In this document: positions 16,203 to 25,643 of the stretch, in pieces
Layout: the number at the start of each line of letters is the position of its first letter
How positions within the stretch are numbered: position 1 is the first letter of the stretch
Assembly (NCBI GenBank): GCA_012511245.1
Contig: JAAZGM010000354.1
Location: forward strand, 1-29,340
Reading direction: 5' to 3'
Source of the DNA: Methanomicrobiales archaeon
GTDB lineage: Archaea; Halobacteriota; Methanomicrobia; Methanomicrobiales; Methanoculleaceae
DNA length: 29,340 nucleotides
The notes under the pieces: generated by a model
Told to the model about the DNA's origin: nothing
The model's database searches: none
What the model saw: only the letters and a program-made list of their open reading frames with translations
Translations under genes and position numbers: made by a program

Positions 16203-17699
16203 TCACTTCCTCCCATAGATCCCGGTGATCTCAGAAAACTCCTGCAGGGCCTGTTCGGTCATCTGTTCGGGCAGGAGGCGCCACTCCCAGTTTTTGTCCG
16301 TCGTCCCGGGCCGGTTCATCCGCGTCTCCTCACCGAGGCCGAGGATGTCCTGCATCGGTATGATCACGGTCTCGGCGGGGGAGATCATCGCAAGACGCAT
16401 GAGGATCCGATGGATATGGTCGGCGCCGACCGGCCCCCCGATATAACGGAATATGAGGCTCTTCTGCTCGTCGGAGATCTCGTGCTCGAACCATCCCCTG
16501 ACCGTGTTGTTGTCATGTGTTCCGGTATAGGCGACACAATCGTTTGTGATGTTATGGGGCGCATGAGGGTTCCGTGCGACGTCGCCTGAGAACCCGAACG
16601 TCAGGATCTTCATCCCCGGAAACCTGAAGTACGTCATCATCTCATGAACGTCGGGGGTGATGTAACCGAGGTCCTCAGCGATGATGGGGAGGCACGACCT
16701 GCCCCGCATGAGCAGAGTGAAGAGATCCTGGCCGGGCGCATCGACCCAGTGCCCGTTCTGTGCGGTCTCATCCCCCGCCGAGACCTCCCAGAACTGCACA
16801 AACCCCCGGAAGTGATCGAGGCGCACCCGGTCGACGAGGGCGAGGGTGCGGTCGATCCGGCTCTCCCACCACCGGAACCCCTGCTCCCGGTGCATCTCCC
16901 AGTTGTAGATCGGGCTTCCCCAGAGTTGTCCGGTCGCGCTGAATATGTCCGGGGGAACACCTGCAACGACTGTCGGTTTCTTCTCTCCGTCCAGTTTGAA
17001 GAGTTTCGGGTTCGCCCAGAGGTCGACGCTGTCGTAGGTGAGGTAGATCGGGAGATCGCCTATGATCTGGATGTGGCGGTCGCGGCAATGGTTTTTGAGC
17101 ATGCGCCATTGTCGGTCGAAGACGTACTGGAGGAACTTCTCCCTGAGGATCGGGGCCGCAAGTTCGGTGCCGTGCTTCCTGAGCGCCTCATCATGCCTAT
17201 CCCGGATCCCGACCGGCCAGTCGCCCCAGGTCTTCCCGCCAAACCTCTCCTTGAGAGCGACAAATATGGCGTAATCATCAAGCCAGGTGATGTTTTCGGC
17301 TGCAAAGTCCTTGTAGCGGAAATCAGACCCGTATTCCTTGAACCGTTCAAACGCCCGGTCGAAGAGGCCGTTTTTGTAGTCCATGACCGCCCGGTAGTCC
17401 ACCCGATCTCCAGGGAAGGTTGGGGGGTTGCTGATCTCTTCCGGGGCGAGGAGATCGTCCGCAACCATCTGCTCGGGGCTGATGAGCCAGGTGTTCCCGG
17501 CAAACGCCGATGTACCCTGGTAGGGCGAGTTGGCGAAGGCCGGGCACGTCGGGTTGAGCGGGAGGATCTGCCAGTAGCGCTGCCCGGTACTGCTGAGGAG
17601 ATCCACGAACCGGTATGCCGCAGGCCCGAGATCCCCGATCCCGTATGGTGATGGTAACGACGTTATATGCAGGAGAATCCCGCTGCTTCGCCTGTTCAT
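16203..17699 (-). CDS. malQ: 4-alpha-glucanotransferase (GH77, amylomaltase)
   Basis: Transfers alpha-1,4-glucan segments between maltodextrins and frees glucose, supplying longer chains for phosphorylase. The 498-residue protein begins RRSSGILLHITSLPSPYGIGDLG, a GH77 hallmark. It carries WGSPIYNWE, the nucleophile D295 in VRLDHFRGF, the acid/base E342 in IIAEDLGY, and D396 in THDNNTVRGW. Length is that of the compact bacterial MalQ. It starts 13 nt after the DUF3536 gene, with GGAGG seven to eight bases before its ATG, so it is the last gene of the five-gene operon. The 280 bases beyond it carry the phosphorylase promoter. Confidence 0.96.
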   Translation of the reverse strand: MNRRSSGILLHITSLPSPYGIGDLGPAAYRFVDLLSSTGQRYWQILPLNPTCPAFANSPYQGTSAFAGNTWLISPEQMVADDLLAPEEISNPPTFPGDRVDYRAVMDYKNGLFDRAFERFKEYGSDFRYKDFAAENITWLDDYAIFVALKERFGGKTWGDWPVGIRDRHDEALRKHGTELAAPILREKFLQYVFDRQWRMLKNHCRDRHIQIIGDLPIYLTYDSVDLWANPKLFKLDGEKKPTVVAGVPPDIFSATGQLWGSPIYNWEMHREQGFRWWESRIDRTLALVDRVRLDHFRGFVQFWEVSAGDETAQNGHWVDAPGQDLFTLLMRGRSCLPIIAEDLGYITPDVHEMMTYFRFPGMKILTFGFSGDVARNPHAPHNITNDCVAYTGTHDNNTVRGWFEHEISDEQKSLIFRYIGGPVGADHIHRILMRLAMISPAETVIIPMQDILGLGEETRMNRPGTTDKNWEWRLLPEQMTEQALQEFSEITGIYGRK

Positions 17700-17712
17700 A
17701 TACGTTCCTCCA

Positions 17713-20091
17713 TCACATCACCCGCACACCAAGGCATCTCGCCACTCTCCTGAAGGCCTCCGCCCATCGTTCTGCACCTCCATCCCCCCGGCCGGCACGC
17801 TCCCGCACCTTTACGTAGTGCCCGCGCATCCCGGCGCAGATGTTCTGGCTCTCCCATAGGGTGAGCGGCAACGGAAATACCTTTGTACACCCGAAGATAC
17901 GGGAGATCTCTTCAAGCAGGGCGGGGTCATCCAGCCTGACCGCCGCTCTCTGGAGGGCATGGGTGACCCGCCTGCTTGCCGCTTCCCCGAGGGCAACGAG
18001 GTCGGGTTCGGTCATCTCCCCCCGCATCTCCTCTGCAAGCGCAAGGAATCGCCCGGTGTCGGGGCACCCCTCCCCGATCATCGCGAACAGTTCTTCAATG
18101 CGGACATGCGCAAGAAGACGGGCGGCGGCCCCCGGTAGCGGGATCCCGAGGTCATCGAGCACCCCGATCAGCGCTGCTGAATCACGGTAGACCCGGGAGA
18201 TCGCCTTCCCGATATCGGGTGCGATCTCGCGGGCGATCGTCCACTGTTCCTCATCGGAGAGGTCGGGAGCGGTGTAGACCCGGGAGAAGGCGCGGGATAT
18301 CGCCCCGGCCGGATCACCGCCCGCTACCTCCTCCCGGAGCGCCGAAGCGTCGCCGGGTTCGCGCACGCCTATGGAGAGCCGGTCGAACCCATCAAAGAAC
18401 GCAGCGGTATCATAGAGCGCCTCCTCTCCCGTCACTTGCGATTGCAGCCGGATGGTCCCAAAGATACGGCGTTCTCCCGCATCCGGCCGATAGGGCCAGT
18501 CGCCATGGACGGCATACATCCCCGACGCAACGGCGAGAGGGACGAGATCGAAGAGCGTGTAGAGCGTGGCCCCCGCACCAATCCGGGAAAGATCCGTTGC
18601 TGCCGGCCGGACCAGGGCGTCGTAGACCTCCGCACCGGTCGCATATCCCGGATCGTTTACCCGGGCGTGACGGAGAATCTCGACAAACGTCGCCTCGAGG
18701 TCGATCCCGAGGACCTTCCGGGCGAGATCCATCGCCCGTTTCGCGTGCCGCATCACCTGGACGCTCCCCGGCTCCGGTATATCATCGAAGAACCAGCCGC
18801 AGCTCGTCTGCATCAGCATCGCCTGCCGCTCCATCTCGAGGAGGGTAAGCACCCGCCGCCGCCCCTCGGCATCGATGTCGTCGGGCGCGTACCGGGAGAA
18901 AAATGCCGCTACGGATTCATCCGACCACCGGTCGATGACCAGATCGACAGCAGCGTCGCGGGCCTCTTGCGGGTCGCTGAGGAGAACAGCGAGCGCCTCC
19001 TCTGAGCGGGGGGCGAGGGCATCCCTGACCGTGACGATCGCCTCCCGGAGCGGGCGCCGCCACGCCTGCGACCATCCCGGTTGCAGCCCGGTATGGCACC
19101 CGCATTCCCCCTGCCACCGCTCGATGCCGTGAGCACAACTCCACGATGTTTCCTCGCAGATGCGCACCTCGTGCGTGGGCGGGTGGGCGGCAAGGTGCTC
19201 GCCGTAGACCGTGAGGCGAACGTCGCGGCGCTCCTCGATGGTGCGAAGGCAGCAGGCAAGCGCCATCTCCCCGAACGTGCGGTGATGGCCGTAGGTCTCG
19301 GCGTCGGTCGCGATGTGCACGAGTTCGGGGCGGTCTCGCCGCCGGGAGAACGCGCCCATCAGTCGCCCGGCAAACCGCTGACCATTGGAGAGGAGGTCGC
19401 CGAACGCAACGTCACGGGCGATTACCCCGTCGTAGAAGAAGAGAGCGATGCTCCGCCCGGAAGGGAGCCGGCAGAGATACGGTATCCGGGTATCGACCCG
19501 GCCGCCGGAGACGTCCGTCCAGTCTTCCTCCCCGATCTCCCGCACACCTGCCGCCTGGTGAGGGGCGAGGATGGTGAACCGGATCCCTGCCGCCGCCAGC
19601 GCTTCAAGAGACCCGGTATCGGCCGCTGTCTCCGGGAGCCACATCCCCTCAGGCTCCCGGCCGAACCGTGCCGTAAAATCGCGGATACCCCAGGCAACCT
19701 GGGTCCGCCGGTCCCGCGGGCTTGCAAGCGGCATGATGATGTGGTTGTAGCAGCAGGCGATTGCAGAGCCGTGACCGCCGTAGTGCTCCCGGCTCTCTCG
19801 GTCGCCATCAAGGATCGCACCGTAGACCTCCGGATGCTGCTGCTCAAGCCAGGAGAGAAGCGTCGGTGCGGCCGTGAAACTGATCTTAGAATAGATGTTG
19901 ACGATATCGTCGATCAGGCCGTCCGCATCGAGGATACGCGCAGCGGTGTTCGGGGCGTAGCACTCCGCGGTCACCCGCTCGTTCCAGTCGTGAAACGGGG
20001 CAGCGGAACGCTGGACCTCGACGCCGCCGAGCCAGGGGTTCTCCCGCGATGGCTGGTAGAGGTGGCCGTGAATGCAGATGGCACGATCCAT
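17713..20091 (-). CDS. GH57 glycosidase with DUF3536 domain (alpha-amylase/mannosidase-like)
   Basis: Retaining glycoside hydrolase of family 57 acting on alpha-glucans, predicted cytoplasmic (no signal peptide). The 792-residue protein has the N-terminal HGHLYQP motif, the nucleophile E154 in MWLPET and the acid/base D263 in ATDAETYGHH. The DUF3536 signature region with clustered Cys and Trp (SWSCAHGIERW, then ECGCHTG) follows, and then a long helical C-terminal half. The frame is open upstream to 20157, but ATG at 20091 is chosen because it directly follows the glgB stop (2-nt gap), has GAGGGGG seven bases upstream, and gives the conserved N-terminus. The exact activity of DUF3536 enzymes is not established; debranching or amylase activity in glycogen turnover is the natural guess from context. 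Confidence 0.92.
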   Translation of the reverse strand: MDRAICIHGHLYQPSRENPWLGGVEVQRSAAPFHDWNERVTAECYAPNTAARILDADGLIDDIVNIYSKISFTAAPTLLSWLEQQHPEVYGAILDGDRESREHYGGHGSAIACCYNHIIMPLASPRDRRTQVAWGIRDFTARFGREPEGMWLPETAADTGSLEALAAAGIRFTILAPHQAAGVREIGEEDWTDVSGGRVDTRIPYLCRLPSGRSIALFFYDGVIARDVAFGDLLSNGQRFAGRLMGAFSRRRDRPELVHIATDAETYGHHRTFGEMALACCLRTIEERRDVRLTVYGEHLAAHPPTHEVRICEETSWSCAHGIERWQGECGCHTGLQPGWSQAWRRPLREAIVTVRDALAPRSEEALAVLLSDPQEARDAAVDLVIDRWSDESVAAFFSRYAPDDIDAEGRRRVLTLLEMERQAMLMQTSCGWFFDDIPEPGSVQVMRHAKRAMDLARKVLGIDLEATFVEILRHARVNDPGYATGAEVYDALVRPAATDLSRIGAGATLYTLFDLVPLAVASGMYAVHGDWPYRPDAGERRIFGTIRLQSQVTGEEALYDTAAFFDGFDRLSIGVREPGDASALREEVAGGDPAGAISRAFSRVYTAPDLSDEEQWTIAREIAPDIGKAISRVYRDSAALIGVLDDLGIPLPGAAARLLAHVRIEELFAMIGEGCPDTGRFLALAEEMRGEMTEPDLVALGEAASRRVTHALQRAAVRLDDPALLEEISRIFGCTKVFPLPLTLWESQNICAGMRGHYVKVRERAGRGDGGAERWAEAFRRVARCLGVRVM

Positions 20092-20093
20092 CG

Positions 20094-22019
<1,926 letters not shown>

Positions 22020-22033
22020 GATCTCCTCTGCGA

Positions 22034-23185
22034 TCAGGTGCCCCGGGGAAGAATCTTTCTGTAGACCGAGAGCACCCTCTCCGTGACGACAGCCCACTGA
22101 AACTCCTCCATCACTTTCTGGCAACCCGCCTTTCCGAGCGCCTGCATGTAGACCGGGTCGTCGATGAGGTGGCAGATTCCCCAGGCGATCGAGTCCGGGC
22201 GGACAGGAACCTTGATCCCGTTTATGTAGTTATCAATATTCTCGGAAAGCCCCCCGACATCGGTTGCAACGACGCAACGTTCCGCACTCCAGGCTTCTGT
22301 GAGGACGAGGCCGAAAGGTTCGTTCCTGCTCGGTATGGCGACGAGATCGCAGGCGTTCAGGAGCTGAACATGTTCTGTATCTGAGATGTAGCCGAGGAAC
22401 TGCACGGGAAGACCATGAGCCATTCCTTCGAGATAACCGCGCATATCCCCGGTGCCGGCGAAGAGGAACTGGACGTCCCAGCGTTTGGCGAGGATCTGGG
22501 GTATAGCCTGCACCAGGAGGTCAGCCCCCTTCTGGTAGGTGAGTCGGCCGACAAAGAGAACGACGGGCGCAAGCGGGTGGATGCCGTAGCGCTTCTTCAC
22601 CTTGCCCGGATCGACCCGTGCGTAGTAGGTGTCGGGATTGATCCCGTTCGGGATGACGGTGACCTTCCACTCAGGGACGTTATAGAGCCACATCACCTCG
22701 GTCTTTGTCGAGTTCGAGACGGTCGTGATTGCTTTTGCAATATAACCACCATACCACTCTTTGCCCGATATCTCTTTAAATTCCCACCATCCACCGAAGT
22801 TCCCCCCATGCCGCCCGTACTCGGTGGAGTGGTACGAGAGAACGGTATTCCGGTCACGGAGGGTGTGCAGCGCCTCGACAGGGTGCCAGTCGTGGAAGTG
22901 GAGTATGTCAAATGCAGGTGTATCATGGGCGCGGAAGGCATCAACGAGCATACTGCTCATGGTCTTGCAGTAATCGACGATGTTATCGCCATAAGGGCGG
23001 CAGTAGTGGTAGTGGACGCCGTTGATCTCTACATCCCCGGACTCTCCTCGGGTAAAGAAGTGGACTTCGTGCCCCTTCTGGGCGAGGCTTTCAGCGAGAT
23101 GGGTCGTCGCCGGGGCGAGGCCGCCCACCTTAAAGGTGGAATAGAGCGACTCCCAGCAGAAGAATGCTAGCTTAAGCGTTTCCAT
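22034..23185 (-). CDS. Glycogen synthase-like GT4 glycosyltransferase
   Basis: Predicted nucleotide-sugar-dependent glucan synthase (GlgA/GT4 group), 383 residues. Visible motifs are the glycogen-synthase-like KVGGL (K19-G22) near the N-terminus, HFHDWHPVEAL, IPNGINPDTYY, VLFVGRLTYQKG, and the GT4 E-x7-E pair E289/E297 in NEPFGLVLTEAW. It is shorter than bacterial GlgA (about 470-480) and closer to the compact archaeal type. The start at 23185 (METLKLAFF) overlaps the end of the upstream GH57-like gene by 19 bases. The open frame extends further upstream but inside that gene. The position before glgB argues for glycogen rather than cell-surface sugar. Donor (ADP- or UDP-glucose) cannot be read from sequence, and no glgC is in the window. 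Confidence 0.9.
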   Translation of the reverse strand: METLKLAFFCWESLYSTFKVGGLAPATTHLAESLAQKGHEVHFFTRGESGDVEINGVHYHYCRPYGDNIVDYCKTMSSMLVDAFRAHDTPAFDILHFHDWHPVEALHTLRDRNTVLSYHSTEYGRHGGNFGGWWEFKEISGKEWYGGYIAKAITTVSNSTKTEVMWLYNVPEWKVTVIPNGINPDTYYARVDPGKVKKRYGIHPLAPVVLFVGRLTYQKGADLLVQAIPQILAKRWDVQFLFAGTGDMRGYLEGMAHGLPVQFLGYISDTEHVQLLNACDLVAIPSRNEPFGLVLTEAWSAERCVVATDVGGLSENIDNYINGIKVPVRPDSIAWGICHLIDDPVYMQALGKAGCQKVMEEFQWAVVTERVLSVYRKILPRGT

Positions 23186-24612
23186 AGTTTTCCTATCCTC
23201 TTCTGGATCGTCGACTGAAGCCGGATGCGGCCTGAGACGCCCCGGATCTTCCCGGCCAGTTCTTTGTCGCCGATGACCTGGTCGACCCACCGGGAGAAGT
23301 CGTCTCGCTCGACATGGTAGCGGATGACGTCGTCCGGGACGAACTCGAGCATGTCGGCGAGTTCCTGGAGACTGTGGGCGGCGTACCCGGTCGGCCGCTC
23401 ATGCGACGAGAAGGAGAAGGCCTTCTCTGGTGGGACGCACCGGAGCGCGAGAGCAGATTTCCGGGACCGGGTGCCCGCGGCCGACCGCTCTTCGGCGTAC
23501 GAGAGGATCCGCATGAACGAGGCGAAGTGGTCGTAGGTCGCCTGATGGCTGACGATATGCAACGGTCTTCCGCACGAGGGCGAGCGCATGGCCATCCTGC
23601 GGAGATGGTCCGTATCGAGGAGGCAGCGCCAGATCTCCGGGTCCGTCACCAGACCGCCGGCCTGTTCGAGTGCCTCCAGGGCGGACTGCTGCAGGATGGT
23701 CCTCTGCTGGCCGGGCGGAGCGGCGGCCTTCCCGATCTCGGCGTGCGGGGTGAGGCGGGCGGCCTCTGACGGGTGGACAGCCGTTATCCCCTCAGCGGCG
23801 AGGGCGGAAGGGAGTGCCCGCAGGAACTCGAGGATACCGGTCGCAGGATCGATGACGTCCCCGAAGATGCGGTAGTCAAGGAAGAGCGTGATGCAGTCGC
23901 CGGGGGAAGCGGCAAGCCATTTCGCGTACTGGTCGGCCATCAGCGGCCACCGGTCCCATTCCCTCCGGGGGAACCGCACGGCTATGTCGTCGGCAAGGTC
24001 ACAGTGGGTGACAAGAACCGGGAGGCCATGGTAGGTGTAGATGTGATTGGGGTCGTTCTCGGGTGCAGGGTGTCCGCTTCCGTCGATGATGACCGCCTTG
24101 ATCCCGGCATCGGCGAGCGCCCCTGCGGTGGCGGGGGTGATGGGATGATCGGTATGAGCAAATGTGGTTGGAACTGTTGCAAAATGCTCCTTCATCAGGT
24201 CGCGGTGCAGGGTGAACTCGTCCATGAACTCCGTGAGATCGGAAAACTGCCCTGCAACGCTATGGTAGTAGGTTGTAGCGAGGACCTCGGTGTTCTGGTG
24301 GGTTGCTGCACGGGATATGAGTTCGAGCGTCTCTGGATACCAGAGTTCGAGATGCTCCACCATCACCCCGGAGATGCTGAGAGCGCACCTGAACCCTCCA
24401 TCGAGAAGATCGAGGAGGATCTCCGTTGCCGGTCGAAAAGATCGATCGATGACCCGCCCCAGGTCTCCTTTCATGTTTGGGTTAAAATAACTGCTCTCCG
24501 GGTTCCTTTTTCCCTTCACCAGGTCCGGCTGAAATCCGGGATTGAGGTAACAGGGATAATGGATGTCGAACCCCAGACAGACTGCCAGTGGATTTGAGCC
24601 CTCGTCCCTCAT
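23167..24612 (-). CDS. GH57 family protein with altered catalytic motif
   Basis: 481-residue member of glycoside hydrolase family 57, most like the MJ1611-type alpha-amylase group. The overall order is preserved: GFDIHYP (14-20) stands where FEVHQP is usual, followed by SISGVMVEHLE, TYYHS, and DAGIKAVIIDG. Motif 4, LDYRIFGD, keeps the acid/base Asp (D246) of the usual DYETFGE. In motif 3, however, the usual NTELIY with the nucleophile Glu reads HTDHPI (D155 at that place). It may be inactive, altered, or a glucan-binding partner. Start at 24612 is supported by a box A (24637-24644) at leaderless spacing. First gene of the glucan operon; the synthase gene overlaps its end by 19 bases. Confidence 0.85.
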   Translation of the reverse strand: MRDEGSNPLAVCLGFDIHYPCYLNPGFQPDLVKGKRNPESSYFNPNMKGDLGRVIDRSFRPATEILLDLLDGGFRCALSISGVMVEHLELWYPETLELISRAATHQNTEVLATTYYHSVAGQFSDLTEFMDEFTLHRDLMKEHFATVPTTFAHTDHPITPATAGALADAGIKAVIIDGSGHPAPENDPNHIYTYHGLPVLVTHCDLADDIAVRFPRREWDRWPLMADQYAKWLAASPGDCITLFLDYRIFGDVIDPATGILEFLRALPSALAAEGITAVHPSEAARLTPHAEIGKAAAPPGQQRTILQQSALEALEQAGGLVTDPEIWRCLLDTDHLRRMAMRSPSCGRPLHIVSHQATYDHFASFMRILSYAEERSAAGTRSRKSALALRCVPPEKAFSFSSHERPTGYAAHSLQELADMLEFVPDDVIRYHVERDDFSRWVDQVIGDKELAGKIRGVSGRIRLQSTIQKRIGKLWKRLS

Positions 24613-24636
24613 ATGTGGTAGGTTGTTGTTTCCGCG

Positions 24637-24644
24637 TATATAAA
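24637..24644 (-). promoter_or_regulatory. Box A of the glucan operon, leaderless spacing
   Basis: TTTATATA on the leftward strand is an almost ideal box A. Its centre is about 28 bases from the ATG at 24612, so transcription should begin at or next to the start codon. There is no ribosome-binding site before that ATG, which fits a leaderless mRNA. Confidence 0.75.
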
Positions 24645-24692
24645 TGTCATCAAACCGGAATATTTTTTGAACTTCAGCCTTTATGGACGCCC

Positions 24693-24772
24693 TGGTACCA
24701 TTGAAGCGGGAGGATCTCCCCTCCCGGCAGGATAGCGCCCTCTCTGAACCACGGATGAGGGTTCTGGTACCA
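24693..24772. repeat. Two CTGGTACCA repeats flanking a hairpin upstream of the glucan operon
   Basis: The palindrome TGGTACCA occurs at 24693-24700 and 24765-24772, each preceded by C. Between them CGGGAGG (24707-24713) pairs with CCTCCCG (24720-24726) around a 6-base loop. The pair lies about 50 and 120 bases upstream of the operon's box A and may be regulator sites. A further copy of TGGTACCA occurs at 13005-13012. Confidence 0.35.
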
Positions 24773-24851
24773 CGTTGTCTTCCTGAGGTCCTCACATGAG
24801 AATAGTGCTTATCGCTTACCAGGGATCTGCATGGACGGGGGTGGATCTGTC

Positions 24852-25193
24852 GTGAAGGGGATGCAACGGCAGGAGATCAATACTGCCATCGGCTGGGCGG
24901 CAGAAAAAGGACGGAATTCAGTGATCCGCGATACAGAGGTGCCGCTGCGGCCATAAGATCAGGCCGCCCTTTGCGGATACGCCCGGGATAGCTGAAGAGT
25001 TCTTTCTCGCCTTCTCATCGCAGGCACCGGGTGAACCAATCAATCTTGATGCGCTGGAGCTGATCGCCGCCGCCATGGCGTTCACCGGCAGGGGATGGCT
25101 CCTGCCTTTGAGACGGCGCGGATCTATACAAAGGCGGTGCCAGATCTGCCTATCGATGAGATCTTCGGTGTGACACCGTTTGAGCTCGGGTGA
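24852..25193 (+). pseudogene. Remnant of a GNAT acetyltransferase gene
   Basis: Three pieces in two frames match the two ends of a two-domain GNAT N-acetyltransferase of about 280 residues. Piece A (24852-24956) begins VKGMQRQEINTAIGWAAEKG, which fits the family's N-terminal pattern of a Met-x4-Val/Ile-x2-AI-WAA-EG, and stops at TAA (24954). Piece B, in another frame from about 24935, reads CGHKIRPPFADTPGIAEEFF and onward to AMAFTGRG. Piece C, back in the first frame from 25095, reads MAPAFETARIYTK and ends IDEIFGVTPFELG before TGA (25191-25193), a typical C-terminus of this family. About 150 central residues, including the acetyl-CoA-binding core, are missing, and there is a frameshift near 25090. 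No promoter is evident. It cannot make a working enzyme. Confidence 0.8.
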
Positions 25194-25296
25194 GGGGGGA
25201 GCATCCCTCCCCAGTCTCAACCTCCCACAGTACTTGTAGCCCCCACCCCGCCCGGCCTTCGGCCTCCTCCCCCGCCCAAAGAGCGGGGGCAGTGCG

Positions 25297-25391
25297 TGGC
25301 GATACCCATGAAAAACCGTGTCCTCCGGAGCGAGCCGGGACACCACTCCATCCCGCATCTCCCCGTGCAGTGGACCGTGGGGGTATCGCCA
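25297..25391. repeat. Branched inverted repeat (outer 11-bp stem, two inner arms)
   Basis: TGGCGATACCC (25297-25307) and GGGTATCGCCA (25381-25391) are exact complements. Inside are GTGTCC/GGACAC and CCACT/AGTGG arms in order. The layout resembles a small cloverleaf and could be a structured RNA or an inverted-repeat element. Confidence 0.5.
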
Positions 25392-25393
25392 TT

Positions 25394-25434
25394 GGGGGTG
25401 GGGCAGGCGGGGAGGGGGGCCCGCCCCCCTCCCC
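25394..25434. repeat. G-quadruplex-like tract overlapping a 12-bp inverted repeat
   Basis: Four G-runs (25394-25398, 25400-25403, 25409-25412, 25414-25419) are separated by loops of 1, 5 and 1 bases, a strong quadruplex pattern. The last two runs also form the left arm of a perfect inverted repeat, GGGGAGGGGGGC with GCCCCCCTCCCC (25409-25420 and 25423-25434). Confidence 0.6.
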
Positions 25435-25643
25435 TGTCTCTATTGCGCAAGGCTTTTCCTTCCCTACCCTGTACGGCTCTCCCCTGATTTCCTCCTATGC
25501 AACAGGCCGTAAAGATGCTGTCACGGGGGTGGAGATAGAAACGGAGGTAGGCTCCCTCCCATAACAGAATACCCCCTCCCCCCTCACCGCGGATCACAAC
25601 ATTCTAAAGAGCCCCAGAAGAGTATCTCTCAGGAGTACGCCGC

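Larger units (their letters stand above)
25194..25643. other. GC-rich intergenic block with nested inverted repeats
   Basis: Non-coding stretch between the pseudogene and the decarboxylase gene. It contains the hairpins CCCCCGC/GCGGGGG (25269-25275 and 25283-25289), the branched repeat at 25297-25391 and the G-rich palindrome at 25394-25434. The right end should hold the decarboxylase promoter. TTCTAAAG near 25602 is a weak box A, and AGGAG lies about eight bases before the ATG at 25644. Confidence 0.55.

Noticed and set aside
25269..25434. Possible CRISPR array in the repeat-rich block
   Set aside because: The repeats are inverted, of different sequence and irregularly spaced. There are no direct repeats of constant length and no cas genes.
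25190..25597. Open frames on both strands in the GC-rich block
   Set aside because: They consist of Pro/Arg/Gly strings produced by homopolymer C and G runs and inverted repeats.
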